Part shown: positions 34,961 through 46,276 of the stretch, one piece after another
Layout: every line of letters starts with the position of its first letter
Numbering within the stretch: the first letter of the stretch is position 1
Source: Shimia sp. R9_2
GTDB taxonomy: Bacteria; Pseudomonadota; Alphaproteobacteria; Rhodobacterales; Rhodobacteraceae
Direction of reading: 5' to 3'
Length of the DNA stretch: 64,000 nucleotides
NCBI RefSeq assembly: GCF_017743735.1
Contig: NZ_JAGHRO010000003.1
Location: 372,001-436,000, forward strand
Notes under the pieces: model-generated
What the model was told of the DNA's origin: nothing
Databases searched by the model: none
Seen by the model: the letters and a program-made list of their open reading frames with translations, nothing else
Program-made: the position numbers and the translations under genes

Positions 34961-35442
34961 GCGTCTACCCTGCCCGCCTCAATCAATCCGGAAAACCAGA
35001 TCCACAGAAACACCGCAAACCACAAGCCCCCCACGATGGTCAAGGCGGTGCCCTCACCGATGAAGCCCTCCACAAGCCCCACCAAAAGATAGAGCGGGCC
35101 GGTGGCGATCATCGCCCAGAACAGCGACATGCGCGCACCAAAGGCGCTTTGCTTACGTCCAACGGTGCGCAGGATCAGATGTGTCACATAGGCCAGAACA
35201 TAGGCACAAAGCGGCAAAATGAACAAAAGCGCAAAAAGGCTGCCCCCCAGAAGCGGGTTCAGCTCGATCTGCTCAAAATGAGCTTGTCGCGCAAGCGCAG
35301 GCCAGCGCGATACAAAAATGACCGCGCAAGCGGCCATGAGGATCGCGAAAGCGCGATCCTCTCGTTCTCCCATTGCAAGCAATCTGCGCACCACGGAGCG
35401 TGGTGCGCGATAGCTCGCAACAATGTCTTGCGTGATTGACAT
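34957..35442 (-). CDS. Second YIP1-like membrane protein in the suf operon
   Basis: A 161-residue protein with a short basic N-terminus (SYRAPRSVVRRLLAMGERED) and four hydrophobic segments (AFAILMAACAVIFVS, LLGGSLFALLFILPLCAYVLA, LFWAMIATGPLYLLVGLVEG, LTIVGGLWFAVFLWIWFSGLI). It shares one base with the sufD stop (TGATG) and 4 bp with the next gene, suggesting coupled translation. Together with its neighbour it may form one membrane complex. Function unknown. Confidence 0.78.
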   Translation of the reverse strand: MSITQDIVASYRAPRSVVRRLLAMGEREDRAFAILMAACAVIFVSRWPALARQAHFEQIELNPLLGGSLFALLFILPLCAYVLAYVTHLILRTVGRKQSAFGARMSLFWAMIATGPLYLLVGLVEGFIGEGTALTIVGGLWFAVFLWIWFSGLIEAGRVDA

Positions 35443-36727
35443 CAGTGGTGACGACGCTCCAGCCAGCCTTGAAGACGCTCAATCAGCGCCTCACGCAGCT
35501 CTTCGCTTTCGACCTCATCCACCGCTTCGGCCACAAAGGACATCACCAACAGATCAGTTGCAATGTCTTTGGGCACGCCGCGCGCACGCAGATAGAAGAG
35601 CGCATCTTCGTCGATCGCACCCGAGGTGGAGCCGTGTGAACAGGCCACATCATCGGCGTAGATCTCAAGCTCTGGCTTGGCGAGGAACTGGCTATCTTCA
35701 TCCAGCAGAAGCGACTGGCTGATCTGATAGCCATCGGTCTTCTGTGCGCCTGCTTTCACGAGGATCTTGCCCTGGAAGGTGCCAACCGCGCTATTGCGCA
35801 GCACCTTTTTGAACACCTGACGGCTTTCACAGTTCAGCGCATCATGGGTCACAAACACCGTGTCATCATGGTGGAACTCACCGTCACCCAGACACGCACC
35901 TGCCACATGGGCCACCGCGTCATCCCCGGTCAGCTCCAGCACAGCTTCGTTGCGGGTCAGACGGCCGTTCACAGTCAGCGTGAAGGATTTGAACACGCTT
36001 TCAGTGCCCAGACGCCCAAACAGATGGGTCACCGCACGGCGCTCGTGATCACGGCCCTGCGCCCGCACATGGTGGAACGCCGCCCCATCCGCCACATCCA
36101 CTTCCATGGATTTGTTGAAACGCGCCGCTGCCGGGCCGTTTTCCAGGATGGTCACTTCCGCACCGGCATCCAGTTTTACAACATGGTGCAGGATCGCATC
36201 AGAGGTGGTTTCCTTGTGGCGGTAGATCAGGTTCACAGGTTTGCTCACCTTGCCGGTCACATGGATCACCACACCGTCGGTGGCAAAGGCCGTGTTCATG
36301 GCCGCCATCGGGCGCTCAACCGGATCCTGACCTTTGGCTTCCAGATGCCCATAAAGGTCTTTGGCCCAGTGAATGTCCTTGCTCGCCACATCCGCCAGAC
36401 GCTCGATGCTCAGGCCTTCACCGGCCAGTTCATCAGAGGCATCCGCGTCAAACACACCGTCCACAAAGACAACCTTGATGCGGTCAAAATTGTCAAACAG
36501 CGGCGCTTCACCGGTTTCAAACACAGCCGCCTCAGGCGCCTCTGCTTGGGTCAGAGTGTCCGGGCGGGTGAACTTCCAGTATTCGTCGCGACGATCCGGC
36601 AGACCCATTGCCTTGAGACGGCTCAGCGCCGCCTCACGTGCCTCAGTGGCCCACTGGCCACCGGCCGGCAGGCTCAGCCCGTCCAGCCGCGCCGCCGTTG
36701 CCTCTTGTTTCTTTGCCAAAGCGGCCA

Positions 36728-36728
<1 letters not shown>
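35442..36728 (-). CDS. sufD: SufD, Fe-S cluster assembly scaffold subunit
   Basis: A 428-residue beta-helix protein that forms the SufBC2D scaffold with SufB and SufC. The C-terminal SufB/SufD homology region is clear (EIYADDVACSHGSTSGAIDEDALFYLRARGVPKD). N-terminal region SRLKAMGLPDRRDEYWKFTRP is the usual SufD start. Its ATG shares one base with the sufC stop (TAATG). Cytoplasmic. Confidence 0.95.
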
Positions 36729-37483
<755 letters not shown>

Positions 37484-37581
37484 TTTCTATTCCTCAGAAC
37501 TTCTTCGAGCGCGCGCGCCCGGTCATAACTTTTGGGGAGAAGGCGCCGCTTTTGAGCCGCCGCGCCCTCAAACAGGCGGTA

Positions 37582-39105
<1,524 letters not shown>

Positions 39106-39141
39106 CTGCTACTCCTATGTGTTCGCTGCCCTGCCGTGTTC

Positions 39142-40182
39142 TTATGCAGAACGGGCAAGGTGTTTCCTCTGGACGGAGAGCCAAGCATCGGCAAACCCCA
39201 TCACATCGTTCTCTGTTGTTACGGGCCCCAAGCTGACCCGGATTGCACTCGCGGCTGTGGGTTCATCAAACCCCATTGCGGTCAGCACCTTGCTCGCCCG
39301 GACTTTGCCCGACGAACAGGCTGAACCGGCAGACACCGCAAAGCCTGCCAAATCCATCTGCATGACCTGCGTCTCTCCCTTCCAGCCGGGGGTCGCAATG
39401 CAGCTTGTGTTGGGCAGACGTTTTGCACCCTGCCCCACAAAGATGGTGTCAGAGGTCTCGCTCGCAAGACGTGCCTCCAACATATCGCGCAACTCGGCCA
39501 CGCGGTCCCAAACGCCGTTGGCCAGATCACGCGCCGCCGCGCTCGCTGCGGCCGCAAAGCCTGCTGCGCCAATGACGTTTTCGGTACCAGCACGACGGCC
39601 CATTTCCTGACCACCACCCAAAAGCTGCGCAGGCACGTCCGTGCCGCGTCTCACCACCAGCGCGCCAATGCCTTTGGGGCCACCCAGCTTATGGGCCGAG
39701 ATCAGCGCCATCTGCGCGCCGCTCCAGTTAAACGCCAGCGGCAGCTTGCCAAAGGCCTGCGTCATATCGCTGACCGCTAGCCCTTCGGGCAGATCCTGCA
39801 CAATGCCGGTTTCCGAATTGGCCAGCTGCACGCAGCTTTGGCTCGGGTCTTCAATCGCAACGCGCCCGCCGCCATCCACAGGCAAGGTGCCGGAGGTCCA
39901 GGCCGCAACAGCATCATGCTCCACGTCAGCACCAAGCAAATCTCGCCCGCGCAGCGCCAAAGCCGCAGCCTCGGTGGCGCTGGAGGTAAAAATCACATCC
40001 GCCCCATCCGCCCCAAAGGCTGTCGCGATCTCTGCCCGCGCGCGCTCCAAAAGGCTCTTGGCCGCGCGCCCCTCGGCATGCACGGAGGATGGGTTGCCCA
40101 CCACATCCATCGCCGCGATCATCGCGTCCTTGGCCTCCTGCCGGATCGGCGTGGTGGCATTATGATCCAAATAGGCGCGCAT
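39142..40182 (-). CDS. Class I (NifS/IscS-like) cysteine desulfurase
   Basis: A 346-residue PLP enzyme, shorter than E. coli IscS. The N-terminus YLDHNATTPIRQEA, the PLP lysine in SAHKLGGPKGIGAL and the catalytic Cys in GSACSSGKVRASKVL mark a group I desulfurase. The operon therefore encodes two cysteine desulfurases, this one and SufS. Its ATG shares one base with the iscR stop (TGATG). It may feed SufBCD or other sulfur acceptors such as tRNA thiolation; this cannot be decided here. Confidence 0.92.
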   Translation of the reverse strand: MRAYLDHNATTPIRQEAKDAMIAAMDVVGNPSSVHAEGRAAKSLLERARAEIATAFGADGADVIFTSSATEAAALALRGRDLLGADVEHDAVAAWTSGTLPVDGGGRVAIEDPSQSCVQLANSETGIVQDLPEGLAVSDMTQAFGKLPLAFNWSGAQMALISAHKLGGPKGIGALVVRRGTDVPAQLLGGGQEMGRRAGTENVIGAAGFAAAASAAARDLANGVWDRVAELRDMLEARLASETSDTIFVGQGAKRLPNTSCIATPGWKGETQVMQMDLAGFAVSAGSACSSGKVRASKVLTAMGFDEPTAASAIRVSLGPVTTENDVMGFADAWLSVQRKHLARSA

Positions 40183-40646
40183 CAGGCTTCTTCATCCACA
40201 ACCGCAAACAAGGTTGGGACCGCCGGACATGGCGCAAGATCGTTCTGCACGATGTCAGACAGGCGTGTCTGATGCAGAAACACATAAACATGTGCCGACA
40301 GACCTTCCCAAAGGCGGTTTGCCATCGACTGTGCCCGCGATCCGCTGGACCCGCCGCTCGCGCCGGCACCGGTGTGCAGCGCTGACACGGTTTCATCCAC
40401 CGCCGCCAGAATATCCGCCGTGCGAATCTCAGACGCGCTGCGCGCCAAACGATACCCGCCGCCCGGGCCGCGCACAGATTCAACCAGCCCGGCCCGGCGC
40501 AGCTTCACAAACAGCTGTTCCAGATACGGCAGGGAAATGTCCTGACGCTTCGCAATCTCATTGAGGCTCACGAGGTTCTCTGGCGGCTGCAATGCAATAT
40601 CCGCCAACGCAACCACCGCATAGCGTCCTTTTGTCGACAGTTTCAT
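40182..40646 (-). CDS. iscR: IscR-type Rrf2-family regulator
   Basis: A 154-residue Rrf2-family repressor. The N-terminal winged helix (MKLSTKGRYAVVALADIALQ, ISLPYLEQLFVKLRRAGLV, VRGPGGGYRLA) is classic IscR. The three-cysteine cluster found in E. coli IscR is replaced by a Gly/Ser-rich loop; only one Cys (APCPAV near the C-terminus) remains. Rhodobacter sphaeroides IscR is reported to bind a [2Fe-2S] cluster with one Cys and His ligands, and this protein fits that type. It heads the suf operon behind an Irr-type box. Confidence 0.93.
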   Translation of the reverse strand: MKLSTKGRYAVVALADIALQPPENLVSLNEIAKRQDISLPYLEQLFVKLRRAGLVESVRGPGGGYRLARSASEIRTADILAAVDETVSALHTGAGASGGSSGSRAQSMANRLWEGLSAHVYVFLHQTRLSDIVQNDLAPCPAVPTLFAVVDEEA

Positions 40647-40729
40647 GACAGACCCCTTCGAACTGATTGACCTCGGCCACTTCTGAGCTTAAGTCGCTAG
40701 AACCTGCACGGCGCACAAGCGCCACACGA

Positions 40730-40746
40730 TTTAGAAGCGTTCTAAG
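40730..40746. promoter_or_regulatory. Irr/ICE-type iron box between iscR and the hydrolase operon
   Basis: TTTAGAAGCGTTCTAAG contains the perfect palindrome TTAGAA-GCG-TTCTAA and matches all but one position of the alphaproteobacterial ICE motif TTTAGAA-N3-TTCTAAA, bound by the heme-sensing regulator Irr. It lies 84 bp upstream of iscR and 62 bp upstream of the divergent hydrolase gene, so it could act on either or both. Confidence 0.75.
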
Positions 40747-40807
40747 GTGATAGAGGGATTTCGTCAAGAATTCCCGGCCACCTTTCTGAGGGAGATTGAC
40801 GACAAAC

Positions 40808-41464
40808 ATGCCTGAGGTGATTTTTCCAGGACCAGAAGGCCGCCTCGAAGGCCGCTACCACCCGCAGAAAGAAAAAGACGCCCCCATCGCCATCGTTTTG
40901 CATCCGCATCCGCAATTTGGCGGCACGATGAACAACAAGGTCGTCTACAATCTGCACTACGCATTCTACAACATGGGGTTCACCGTTTTGCGGTTTAACT
41001 TCCGTGGTGTTGGCCGGTCTCAGGGCGAATACGACCAGGGCGTGGGTGAGCTGTCTGATGCGGCCTCCGCACTCGACTATCTGCAGTCGATGAACAACAA
41101 CTCCAAGCACTGCTGGGTTGCTGGCTTCTCCTTTGGTGCCTGGATCGGCATGCAGCTTCTGATGCGCCGTCCGGAAATCACCGGCTTCATCTCCGTGGCC
41201 CCGCCTGCCAACATGTATGATTTCTCCTTCCTCGCGCCCTGCCCGAGCTCTGGCCTGATCATCAACGGCAAGAACGACCGTGTGGCGCCTCCGGCAGAAA
41301 CCCATACGCTTGTGAACAAACTTCACGAGCAAAAAGGCATCACCATCACGCACACCGAAATCGACGGTGCCGGCCACTTCTTTGAAACCGATGAGTATAT
41401 GGATCAGCTCACCGGCAATGTGACCGACTACGTGAAGCGTCGTCTGACGGAAAGCACCCGCTGA
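40808..41464 (+). CDS. Alpha/beta hydrolase
   Basis: A 218-residue alpha/beta-hydrolase of the small COG2945-like type. The nucleophile elbow is GFSFG in AGFSFGAWIG, the oxyanion region is LHPHPQFGGTMNN, and Asp (NGKNDRVAPP) and His (DGAGHFF) complete the triad. Substrate unknown. The ATG at 40808 is chosen over a TTG at 40796 that lies too close to the GAGGGAG site. It shares one base with the next gene (TGATG) and is divergent from iscR. Confidence 0.88.
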   Translation: MPEVIFPGPEGRLEGRYHPQKEKDAPIAIVLHPHPQFGGTMNNKVVYNLHYAFYNMGFTVLRFNFRGVGRSQGEYDQGVGELSDAASALDYLQSMNNNSKHCWVAGFSFGAWIGMQLLMRRPEITGFISVAPPANMYDFSFLAPCPSSGLIINGKNDRVAPPAETHTLVNKLHEQKGITITHTEIDGAGHFFETDEYMDQLTGNVTDYVKRRLTESTR

Positions 41465-41715
41465 TGAGCTCTTCGCTGGAGACGCTGGCGGCCAAACTTG
41501 CCGAAGACACCCTCAAAGCCCAGAAAGAGCTGGGCGATGAGCGCCTCTTTGTGGAAGTTGGAAATATGCTGGCGGCGTCTTCGCAGTCTCTTGAAGAGGC
41601 CTTTCTGACCGAGATCCGCGTGCGCATGTCCGAGGAAAAAGCGCGCGCCTTTCTGGTGAACAAAGTCAAAGCCGCCCGTGCGGCCAAAGCAGCAGCGGAA
41701 ACAAAGCCCACATGA
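41464..41715 (+). CDS. Small helical protein of unknown function
   Basis: An 83-residue, charged, Ala/Glu/Lys-rich protein predicted to be all helical (LETLAAKLAEDTLKAQKEL; EEAFLTEIRVRMSEEKA), with a basic Ala-rich tail. No signal peptide, cysteine or membrane segment. Its start overlaps the hydrolase stop by one base and its end overlaps the HD-domain gene by 4 bp, so it is a true member of a translationally coupled operon. I do not recognise a named family. Confidence 0.75.
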   Translation: MSSSLETLAAKLAEDTLKAQKELGDERLFVEVGNMLAASSQSLEEAFLTEIRVRMSEEKARAFLVNKVKAARAAKAAAETKPT

Positions 41716-42293
41716 GTGATCGTCTCAGCCAGCAAATTGCCTTTCTGACTGAGGCGGACAAACTCAAATCTGTATATCGGGCCACCAAGGTGCTCGATGG
41801 CCACCGCAAAGAAGACAGCGGCAGCCACAGCTGGCACATCGCGCTTTATGCGATGATCCTGGCCGAACATTCCAATCGTGACATCAACATCGACCGCGTG
41901 ATCCGCATGCTGTTGATCCACGATCTTGTGGAAATCGATGTGGGCGACAGCCCCATCCACGGCGATCATGACATTGCCGCGATGGAGGCCGCCGAAAGCG
42001 CCGCCGCAGATCGCATCTTTGGCCTTTTGCCTGCCGATCAAGCCAATGAATTCCGTGCCTTATGGGATGAATTTGAAGCTGCCGAAAGTGATGACGCGGT
42101 CTTTGCCAAAAGCATTGATCGGGTCCAGCCGGTGATTGGCAACCTAGAAACCGACGGCGGCACATGGCCAGAATACAACGTCACCCGCCAGCAGCTCGAA
42201 GACCGCGTCGGCTGGAAAGTGGCCAAAGGGGCGCCCGCGATTTGGGATCACCTCATGGCCCGCATTGCCGCGTGGTTTGAAAGTCGCGCCTAA
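41712..42293 (+). CDS. HD-domain phosphohydrolase (YfbR/5'-nucleotidase-like)
   Basis: A 193-residue HD-fold metal-dependent phosphohydrolase. The ligands H...HD...D are seen in SGSHSWHIALYAM, LLIHDLVEIDVGD and KSIDRVQPV, matching the YfbR/HDDC2 group that removes phosphate from nucleoside monophosphates. The acidic middle helix EFRALWDEFEA is typical. It ends a three-gene operon and converges with the PLA2-like gene over 7 bp. Confidence 0.88.
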   Translation: MSDRLSQQIAFLTEADKLKSVYRATKVLDGHRKEDSGSHSWHIALYAMILAEHSNRDINIDRVIRMLLIHDLVEIDVGDSPIHGDHDIAAMEAAESAAADRIFGLLPADQANEFRALWDEFEAAESDDAVFAKSIDRVQPVIGNLETDGGTWPEYNVTRQQLEDRVGWKVAKGAPAIWDHLMARIAAWFESRA

Positions 42294-42300
42294 GCGCAGC

Positions 42301-42870
42301 TTACCAGCATTGCGGCCAGCCATAGCCCCAGCGCCAGGACAGCCCTGAGCACGGCCACCCGCCTAGGCGCACGGCCTCATACATCCGCTGACTGACAAAA
42401 GTGATGATCGCCGCCACTTCCTCAGCCTCGCGCCCGTATTGCGCCGCCAAGGCCGCACTGTCGCGTTGCCCGACGTCTTGCACACAGCTGCGCAGCGCCT
42501 CATCCGCCTGCAGGCGCGCCCAGTAACCGGCCTCCGGCGCGGGATCTTCTCCACCCAGATGATACGCCCGATCATGGGTCACACAACACGCATGCCACGG
42601 CGCCTGCGTTTCAAAGACCTCATAAAACCAGGGTGATTGCTCTGCCAGCGCTTCCCAAGCGGCGGACATGCCCCCCGAACACCCGTCTGAGGTGAAGGGC
42701 TGCAACGCATCTGGATCGCTGTCCCGCACCAATTCCAATCGGCTGTGCCGCCAGATTTCCACCTTGGCCGGAAAGGCAAACCGCGCCGCATCACGCTCAT
42801 CCGCGAAACTCACATGGCCCGGCACATATGCAGCCAAAAGGCACAGGCCCAACCGTTTAAGCATCCTCAT
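42301..42870 (-). CDS. Secreted phospholipase-A2-like protein
   Basis: A 189-residue protein with a likely Sec signal (MRMLKRLGLCLLAAYVPGHV, then SFA). The mature part has TSDGCSGG (C64) and ACCVTHDRAYH with C95, C96, H99 and D100, close to the phospholipase A2 active-site pattern CCxxHD. Further cysteines near the end (SCVQDV, PCSGLSW, QCW) suggest disulfides. The start overlaps the 3' end of the glycerophosphodiesterase gene by 14 bp, so the two are coupled. I infer a calcium-dependent PLA2-like hydrolase; the family link is from the motif only and the rest is unlike known PLA2 groups. Confidence 0.65.
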   Translation of the reverse strand: MRMLKRLGLCLLAAYVPGHVSFADERDAARFAFPAKVEIWRHSRLELVRDSDPDALQPFTSDGCSGGMSAAWEALAEQSPWFYEVFETQAPWHACCVTHDRAYHLGGEDPAPEAGYWARLQADEALRSCVQDVGQRDSAALAAQYGREAEEVAAIITFVSQRMYEAVRLGGWPCSGLSWRWGYGWPQCW

Positions 42871-44677
42871 CGCCCTGCTCTGGCAGATCCAGCCCAATGC
42901 GCCCCGCCATGCCAAGGATCGCCCGTTCAATGCCACTCAGCGTCTTGCGCTCTGCCAGCACCTGCCGCGCCAAGGCCGGCTCATCCGTGATCAAACCGTC
43001 CACCCCCAGCGACAGCATGCCTGACATCGACAGCGCATCATTGACCGTCCAGACATAGACGGGCTTGCCCACCGCCTGCGCGGATTTCACCAGATCAAGC
43101 GACACGGTCGCGCTGTTCACCGCCAGAAAATCCGCATCCAGCTTCCACATATTGCCAAGCGCAGCCGAGGCCAGCAGGCCCACCGACCACTCCGGGCGCA
43201 GCCCATGTATCTTTTGCACCGCATCATATTTCAGCGACATCAACTGCACCTGCTCCACCATGCCGGTCTCTTCGACAATATCGACCACCCGCTGCTCCAA
43301 CTGTTGATCACGGCCGTAGTATTTCAGCTCAATGATCACCCCGGCTTTGTCTTTCGCCGCCAAAAGAACATCGCGCAACAGCGGAACACGCTCTTCAGCA
43401 AAGGCCGGATCATACCAGCTGCCGATGTCGATCTCCTCCAGATCCGCCAAGGTGGCGTCCCAGATCTTTATGGGATTGCCCGCAAGCTTCATGAAATCGC
43501 TGTCATGCATCACCACCACCGCGCCATCGACGGTTTCCTGCACGTCGATCTCAATCCAGTCAGCCTGATCTTCAATCGCCTTCATCACCGAGGCCATGGT
43601 GTTTTCCGGGCGCGCGCCTGCCGCGCCGCGATGGGCAATCACCGCCACCGGTCGTGTCTGATCAACGCGCGCCAGCTCCAGCACCCCCGCACCACCAAGG
43701 CCCGCAGACCCGGCGGCCACGGCCACCACCGCGATCAACAGCCCGCGTGGTGCAAGCGCTTGGCGCTCTGCCTTGCTGTCGGGCCATTCCGAAGCATCCA
43801 AAAAGGTCACCGCCAATGCGCCGGTGGTCCAGGACGTCAGAAGCAAATTCAAAAGCGACCAGCAAGCAACTGAAACCAATAAGAAAGCCGCGGTTGCACG
43901 CAGGTTCTCAGACAGCACATGCAGCCCCGCTTGCAGCCCAAACGCCACAACGCCAAGCACCAGCGCACTCACCAGCGCGCCAATCAGCGCCCATGCAATG
44001 ATCTGAAGCGCAAACGCCATGCGCTTGCCTGTCATCATCCCTTTGCTCTCTCTGATCGCATCTGCTGGCGCCATGCTCTCAAACAGCACCAATGGCAGCG
44101 ACAGAACCCAACCCAGACTGCGCCACAGCATCACCCCCGCCATGACAGCCAGCGTCGCGGCGATCACCAAAACGGCACGCTGAAACTCCGGCGGGCGCTT
44201 GCTGAGGTAATAGTTGATGTCATAGGCACTCAGCCAATACCAAAACGCCAGCCCCGCCACCGCGAGGAAAGGCAAGGCAAGCGCCAGAAGTCTCAAGGCA
44301 ATCTGCACCGCCAGCCCCAGAACCGCAGGCAAGCGCGGCATCACCAGATCGATGCCATCCCAAAGCCCGTGTGATTTGCCCACCCGGTCCCTGAGTGCCA
44401 CCGCCATCATGAACGACAGGTTCAGAGTCAGCAGCACAAGCGTCATGCCAATCAGCAAAAGCCCCGCCACAAACCCCACCGGAGACAGCAGGAAATACGC
44501 GATGTCAAAATCCGCGAGCGCCGGTTTGCCGGAGAGCTTCAAGGCCAGAAAAATCGCACCCGCCATCATCGGTGTGAACACAGCCGCCAACAGCAGATTG
44601 AAAACCAGATGGGATTTCACAAAAGGCACCCGCAAGCGCCAGGAGTCGCCATAATGTCTTAAGACTTCTGTTGTCAT
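42857..44677 (-). CDS. Membrane-anchored glycerophosphodiester phosphodiesterase
   Basis: A 606-residue two-part protein. The first ~340 residues carry about eight hydrophobic segments and match the membrane domain found before GDPD domains in some bacteria. From about residue 346 the GDPD catalytic domain has IAHRGAAGARPENTM, WIEIDVQETVDGAVVVMHD and LLITDEP-like end motifs (VDGLITDEPAL), with catalytic His and metal ligands intact. It should hydrolyse glycerophosphodiesters to glycerol-3-phosphate and an alcohol. GGAG precedes the ATG. The overlapping PLA2-like gene could supply its substrates. Confidence 0.9.
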   Translation of the reverse strand: MTTEVLRHYGDSWRLRVPFVKSHLVFNLLLAAVFTPMMAGAIFLALKLSGKPALADFDIAYFLLSPVGFVAGLLLIGMTLVLLTLNLSFMMAVALRDRVGKSHGLWDGIDLVMPRLPAVLGLAVQIALRLLALALPFLAVAGLAFWYWLSAYDINYYLSKRPPEFQRAVLVIAATLAVMAGVMLWRSLGWVLSLPLVLFESMAPADAIRESKGMMTGKRMAFALQIIAWALIGALVSALVLGVVAFGLQAGLHVLSENLRATAAFLLVSVACWSLLNLLLTSWTTGALAVTFLDASEWPDSKAERQALAPRGLLIAVVAVAAGSAGLGGAGVLELARVDQTRPVAVIAHRGAAGARPENTMASVMKAIEDQADWIEIDVQETVDGAVVVMHDSDFMKLAGNPIKIWDATLADLEEIDIGSWYDPAFAEERVPLLRDVLLAAKDKAGVIIELKYYGRDQQLEQRVVDIVEETGMVEQVQLMSLKYDAVQKIHGLRPEWSVGLLASAALGNMWKLDADFLAVNSATVSLDLVKSAQAVGKPVYVWTVNDALSMSGMLSLGVDGLITDEPALARQVLAERKTLSGIERAILGMAGRIGLDLPEQGDEDA

Positions 44678-44818
44678 ATGCGGCTCAGGCTCCCAATGGC
44701 GTTAATCAATGGCCACATGTTATCCTTGCACGTGGGTGCGGTCGAGATGCCTTCTCGCCAACCCGCAGCGCTCCCGCGGCACCGCAAGGCAAAGACTTCT
44801 CCGGATGTTACGAATTTT

Positions 44819-44828
44819 TAGTATACTA
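44819..44828 (+). promoter_or_regulatory. AT-rich promoter element with palindrome TAGTATACTA upstream of icd
   Basis: TAGTATACTA is a perfect 10-bp palindrome inside an unusually AT-rich patch (about 44812-44850), 78 bp before the icd ATG and divergent from the glycerophosphodiesterase gene. TATACT or CATACAAT inside the patch could be a -10 element. Direction and use are inferred only from composition. Confidence 0.35.
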
Positions 44829-44905
44829 TTGCATACAATACTTTCAAATCGGCCTGACTTCCGCTAAGGAAGCGGCAAGAAGGACTCGGCTCACAGGAGA
44901 CCCCC

Positions 44906-46120
44906 ATGACCAAGATCAAAGTTGATAACCCGATCGTCGAAATGGACGGCGATGAGATGACCCGCATCATGTGGCAGTTCATCAAAGACAAGCTCATCCT
45001 GCCCTATCTCGATCTCGATCTGCTCTATTATGATCTCGGCATCGAAGAACGTGACCGCACCAACGACCAGATCACCATCGACGCCGCCGAAAAAACCAAA
45101 GAGGTCGGCGTTGCGGTGAAATGCGCGACCATCACACCCGATGAGCAGCGCGTGGAGGAATTTGGCCTCAAACAGATGTGGCGCAGCCCCAATGGCACCA
45201 TCCGCAACATTCTCGGCGGTGTGGTCTTCCGCCAGCCAATCATCTGCCGCAACGTGCCCCGCCTTGTTCCGGGCTGGACCTCGCCCATCGTTGTGGGCCG
45301 CCACGCTTTTGGCGATCAGTACAAAGCCACTGATTTCACCTTCCCGGGCGCGGGCAAGCTGACCATGAAATTTGTCGGCGAAGACGGCACCGTGATCGAA
45401 AAAGAAGTCTATGACGCGCCATCCGCAGGCGTCTATCAAGCGATGTACAACCTCGACAGCTCGATCGTCGACTTTGCACGCGCCTCGCTGAACTACGGCC
45501 TCAACTTGGGCTGGCCGGTGTATCTCTCCACCAAGAACACCATCCTGAAAGCCTACGACGGCCGCTTCAAAGACCTGTTCCAGAAGGTCTATGAGGAAGA
45601 GTTTGAAGAGAAATTCAAAGCCGCCGGAATCTGGTATGAGCACCGCCTGATCGACGACATGGTCGCCTGCGCCATGAAGTGGAACGGCAAATTTGTCTGG
45701 GCCTGCAAAAACTACGATGGCGACGTGCAGTCTGACACCGTGGCACAGGGCTTTGGCTCACTCGGCCTGATGACCAGCCAGCTGATGACCCCGGATGGCA
45801 AGATCGTGGAGGCAGAGGCGGCCCATGGCACCGTCACCCGCCACTATCGTCAGCACCAGAAGGGCGAAGCCACCTCCACCAACTCGATCGCCTCGATCTA
45901 CGCTTGGACTGGCGGCCTGAAGCACCGCGCCAAACTCGACAACAACATCGCCCTGCGCGCCTTTGCCGAAACGCTGGAGCGTGTGATCATCGAAACCGTG
46001 GAAAGCGGCTATATGACCAAAGATCTGGCCTTGCTGGTGGGTCCCGATCAGGGCTGGCTCACCACCATGGGCTTCCTTGAGAAGATCAACGAGAATCTCA
46101 ACAAGGCGCTTGCCGCGTAA
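44906..46120 (+). CDS. icd: NADP-dependent isocitrate dehydrogenase
   Basis: A 404-residue TCA-cycle enzyme converting isocitrate to 2-oxoglutarate with NADP+. The N-terminus [19 protein letters not shown] and the stretches [10 protein letters not shown] and [11 protein letters not shown] belong to the homodimeric, eukaryote-like IDH group usual in alphaproteobacteria rather than the E. coli type. AGGAG 8 nt before the ATG supports the start. A terminator follows directly, so it is monocistronic. Confidence 0.97.
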   Translation: MTKIKVDNPIVEMDGDEMTRIMWQFIKDKLILPYLDLDLLYYDLGIEERDRTNDQITIDAAEKTKEVGVAVKCATITPDEQRVEEFGLKQMWRSPNGTIRNILGGVVFRQPIICRNVPRLVPGWTSPIVVGRHAFGDQYKATDFTFPGAGKLTMKFVGEDGTVIEKEVYDAPSAGVYQAMYNLDSSIVDFARASLNYGLNLGWPVYLSTKNTILKAYDGRFKDLFQKVYEEEFEEKFKAAGIWYEHRLIDDMVACAMKWNGKFVWACKNYDGDVQSDTVAQGFGSLGLMTSQLMTPDGKIVEAEAAHGTVTRHYRQHQKGEATSTNSIASIYAWTGGLKHRAKLDNNIALRAFAETLERVIIETVESGYMTKDLALLVGPDQGWLTTMGFLEKINENLNKALAA

Positions 46121-46129
46121 CGTTTGAGA

Positions 46130-46162
46130 GGGCGCCTCATACGGGCGCCTTTTCTTTTTACC
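46130..46162 (+). terminator. Rho-independent terminator of icd
   Basis: GGCGCC-TCATACG-GGCGCC forms a 6-bp GC stem followed by TTTTCTTTTT, starting 10 bp after the icd stop codon. Confidence 0.88.
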
Positions 46163-46276
46163 ACCTGAATTTACCTGCCCAAACTTCATGCAACGGCAGA
46201 GCTTTGTGCAGCGTTCATAGCTGCTTTGTCCTGCCCCCTCTGGACAGTCCGCGCTCTCTGATCCAAATCGCACTCC

